In this document: positions 6,775 through 7,013 of the stretch, piece after piece
Position numbering within the stretch: position 1 is the stretch's first letter
Layout: each line of letters opens with the position of its first letter
Source: Nanobdellota archaeon
Lineage (GTDB): Archaea; Nanobdellota; Nanobdellia; Woesearchaeales; GW2011-AR15
Assembly (NCBI GenBank): GCA_013335235.1
Contig: JAAXVZ010000064.1
Location: 1 to 7,013 of the forward strand
DNA: 7,013 bases
Direction: 5' to 3'
Notes under the pieces: generated by a model
Seen by the model: only the letters and a program-made list of their open reading frames with translations
Databases searched by the model: none
Told to the model about the DNA's origin: nothing
Program-made: the position numbers and the translations under genes

Positions 6775-6822
6775 CTAAGTTATATCACTTAGTTAACTAA
6801 GTTCACTTAACTAACTTAGTTA
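6774..6822. repeat. Heptad array ACTAAGT/ACTTAGT, probable operator
   Basis: Four exact copies of one heptad in both orientations occur in 47 bases: ACTAAGT at 6774 and 6796, and its reverse complement ACTTAGT at 6787 and 6814. A degenerate copy (ACTTAAC) starts at 6805. From 6787 on, the start-to-start spacing is a constant nine bases (6787, 6796, 6805, 6814). The arrangement includes a perfect 16-base palindrome (6787-6802) and a 10-base inverted repeat, TAACTAAGTT (6794-6803) with AACTTAGTTA (6813-6822). It lies between a TATA-like box and a ribbon-helix-helix gene. RHH repressors such as omega of pSM19035 bind arrays of 7-base heptads in direct and inverted orientation, so autoregulation by the downstream gene is the simplest reading. 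Binding itself is inferred. Confidence 0.65.
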
Positions 6823-6831
6823 TTCGCGAAT
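6822..6831. promoter_or_regulatory. 10-base palindrome over the RHH start codon
   Basis: ATTCGCGAAT is a perfect palindrome whose last two bases are the first two of the RHH start codon. It differs from the heptad repeats and contains the only CGCG in this AT-rich stretch. It could be a second protein-binding site or hide the start in a small hairpin; it may also be chance. Confidence 0.3.
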
Positions 6832-6952
6832 GACTAACATCAATATTGAGATACCTGATGACCTACATAAAAAGCTCAAGATAAAGTGCGCTGTCGAAGA
6901 GAAGACCTTAAAAGAGCTTATCATTAAGATCCTCGAGGAGAGGATAAAATGA
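6830..6952 (+). CDS. Small ribbon-helix-helix (CopG/Arc-type) DNA-binding protein
   Basis: This is a 40-residue protein with the layout of a minimal RHH transcription factor. A short strand (NINIEI, residues 3-8) is followed by the helix-starting PDDLHKKLKIKCA (9-21), a turn (VEEKT) and a second helix TLKELIIKILEERI (26-39). The pattern IEIPDDLHKKLK is typical of the CopG/Arc/MetJ superfamily, in which two chains pair their strands into one sheet that enters the DNA major groove; the strand residues Asn3, Asn5 and Glu7 would face DNA. With 40 residues it is about one RHH domain and nothing else. The ATG at 6830 is the only start that keeps the strand; no SD precedes it. Upstream lie TATA-like boxes and the heptad array, suggesting self-repression. 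Its last bases hold an SD (GGAG, 6937-6940) and overlap the next start by four bases, as in antitoxin-toxin pairs. The fold is likely; the role is inferred. Confidence 0.8.
   Translation: MTNINIEIPDDLHKKLKIKCAVEEKTLKELIIKILEERIK
6937..6940 (+). promoter_or_regulatory. Ribosome-binding site for the ORF overlapping the RHH gene
   Basis: GGAG, within the purine run GAGGAGAGG (6935-6943), lies eight bases before the ATG at 6949. A strong SD here, when the RHH gene has none, suggests the second ORF is really translated and coupled to the first. Confidence 0.5.
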
Positions 6953-7013
6953 ATAGGAGAGTCAGGCATGCGAAGCTAGATCTTCTAACTAGTTTCACAC
7001 CCCCAAAAAGCAT
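6949..7013 (+). CDS. Partial ORF overlapping the RHH gene, cut by the window end
   Basis: An ATG at 6949 overlaps the RHH stop in the ATGA arrangement and opens a frame with no stop to the end of the window: 21 full codons, MNRRVRHAKLDLLTSFTPPK then S. The beginning is basic (RRVRHAK) and is not recognisable as any family. The SD at 6937-6940 and the overlap support a real, co-translated partner of the RHH protein. In such an arrangement the second gene is often a toxin, a nuclease, a recombinase or another DNA-acting protein, but nothing in these few residues decides that. With 21 codons, an ORF by chance remains possible. Confidence 0.45.
   Translation, partial: MNRRVRHAKLDLLTSFTPPKS

Larger units (their letters stand above)
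6519..6829. other. 311-base gene-poor region between the 96-codon gene and the RHH gene
   Basis: I found no convincing protein gene here on either strand. From left to right it holds a T-rich terminator candidate (6525-6536), AT-rich sequence without clear signals (6537-6630), a GC-richer stretch with several short inverted repeats (6637-6726), two TATA-like boxes (6731-6740 and 6767-6774) and the heptad array (6774-6822). Forward ORFs inside it are 44 codons or shorter. No tRNA or 5S rRNA pattern is visible. Confidence 0.6.

Noticed and set aside
6666..6800. A 44-codon hydrophobic ORF (MDGLMQGICL...) on the + strand, resembling a small membrane peptide.
   Set aside because: It has no properly spaced SD, begins inside the hairpin loop, and runs through both TATA-like boxes and the heptad array, which better explain the sequence. 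AT-rich DNA readily gives such leucine/tyrosine-rich frames.
6774..6822. The short repeats considered as a CRISPR array, replication origin or attachment site.
   Set aside because: Units of seven bases at nine-base steps, in mixed orientation, are far too short for CRISPR. No origin-recognition gene, AT-rich unwinding block with ORB-like sequence, integrase or tRNA end is visible.

Overview
The window is archaeal. It carries the large-subunit RNA polymerase (RNAP) cluster in the order rpoB'' – rpoB' – rpoA' – rpoA'', all on the + strand. Both large subunits are encoded in two pieces. The A'/A'' split is general in archaea; the B''/B' split is known from methanogens, halophiles, Archaeoglobus and relatives. 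Protein wording such as B' GSKNQKQALGLY and A' AMTGRDSLMDTALRTPKSGY is closest, from memory, to the euryarchaeal/haloarchaeal style. Arginine is mostly AGG/AGA, lysine is frequent and overall G+C is moderate, so an uncultured euryarchaeal or DPANN-type genome is plausible. The phylum cannot be fixed without a tree.

Layout. Bases 1-655 are the 3' part of rpoB'', cut by the window edge. rpoB' (660-2462), rpoA' (2472-5051) and rpoA'' (5048-6196) follow with gaps of 4 and 9 bases and then a 4-base overlap. At each junction the Shine-Dalgarno (SD) sequence lies in or across the stop of the gene before, as expected for one translationally coupled mRNA. Together they encode almost the whole catalytic core: hybrid-binding domain and zinc ribbon in B', the Mg-binding NADFDGDEMN loop and bridge helix in A', and the trigger loop in A''.

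After rpoA'' the usual archaeal continuation (rpl30e, nusA, rps12, rps7, tuf) is missing. Instead there is a 96-codon gene of unknown function (6228-6518). Its TATA-like box sits about 26 bases upstream of the ATG, so it may be a leaderless, separately transcribed gene. A T-rich terminator candidate follows it.

Bases 6519-6829 hold no convincing gene. They contain a stretch of short GC-rich inverted repeats (about 6637-6726), two TATA-like boxes, and a dense array of the heptad ACTAAGT/ACTTAGT (6774-6822) ending in a 10-base palindrome over the next start codon. That start opens a 40-codon ribbon-helix-helix (RHH) gene (6830-6952), too short for usual gene-calling limits. It overlaps by four bases a further ORF that runs off the window. 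A small DNA-binding protein, its probable operator array and a coupled partner gene make this end the most interesting part of the window; it looks like an autoregulated two-gene unit, possibly toxin-antitoxin or mobile-element derived.
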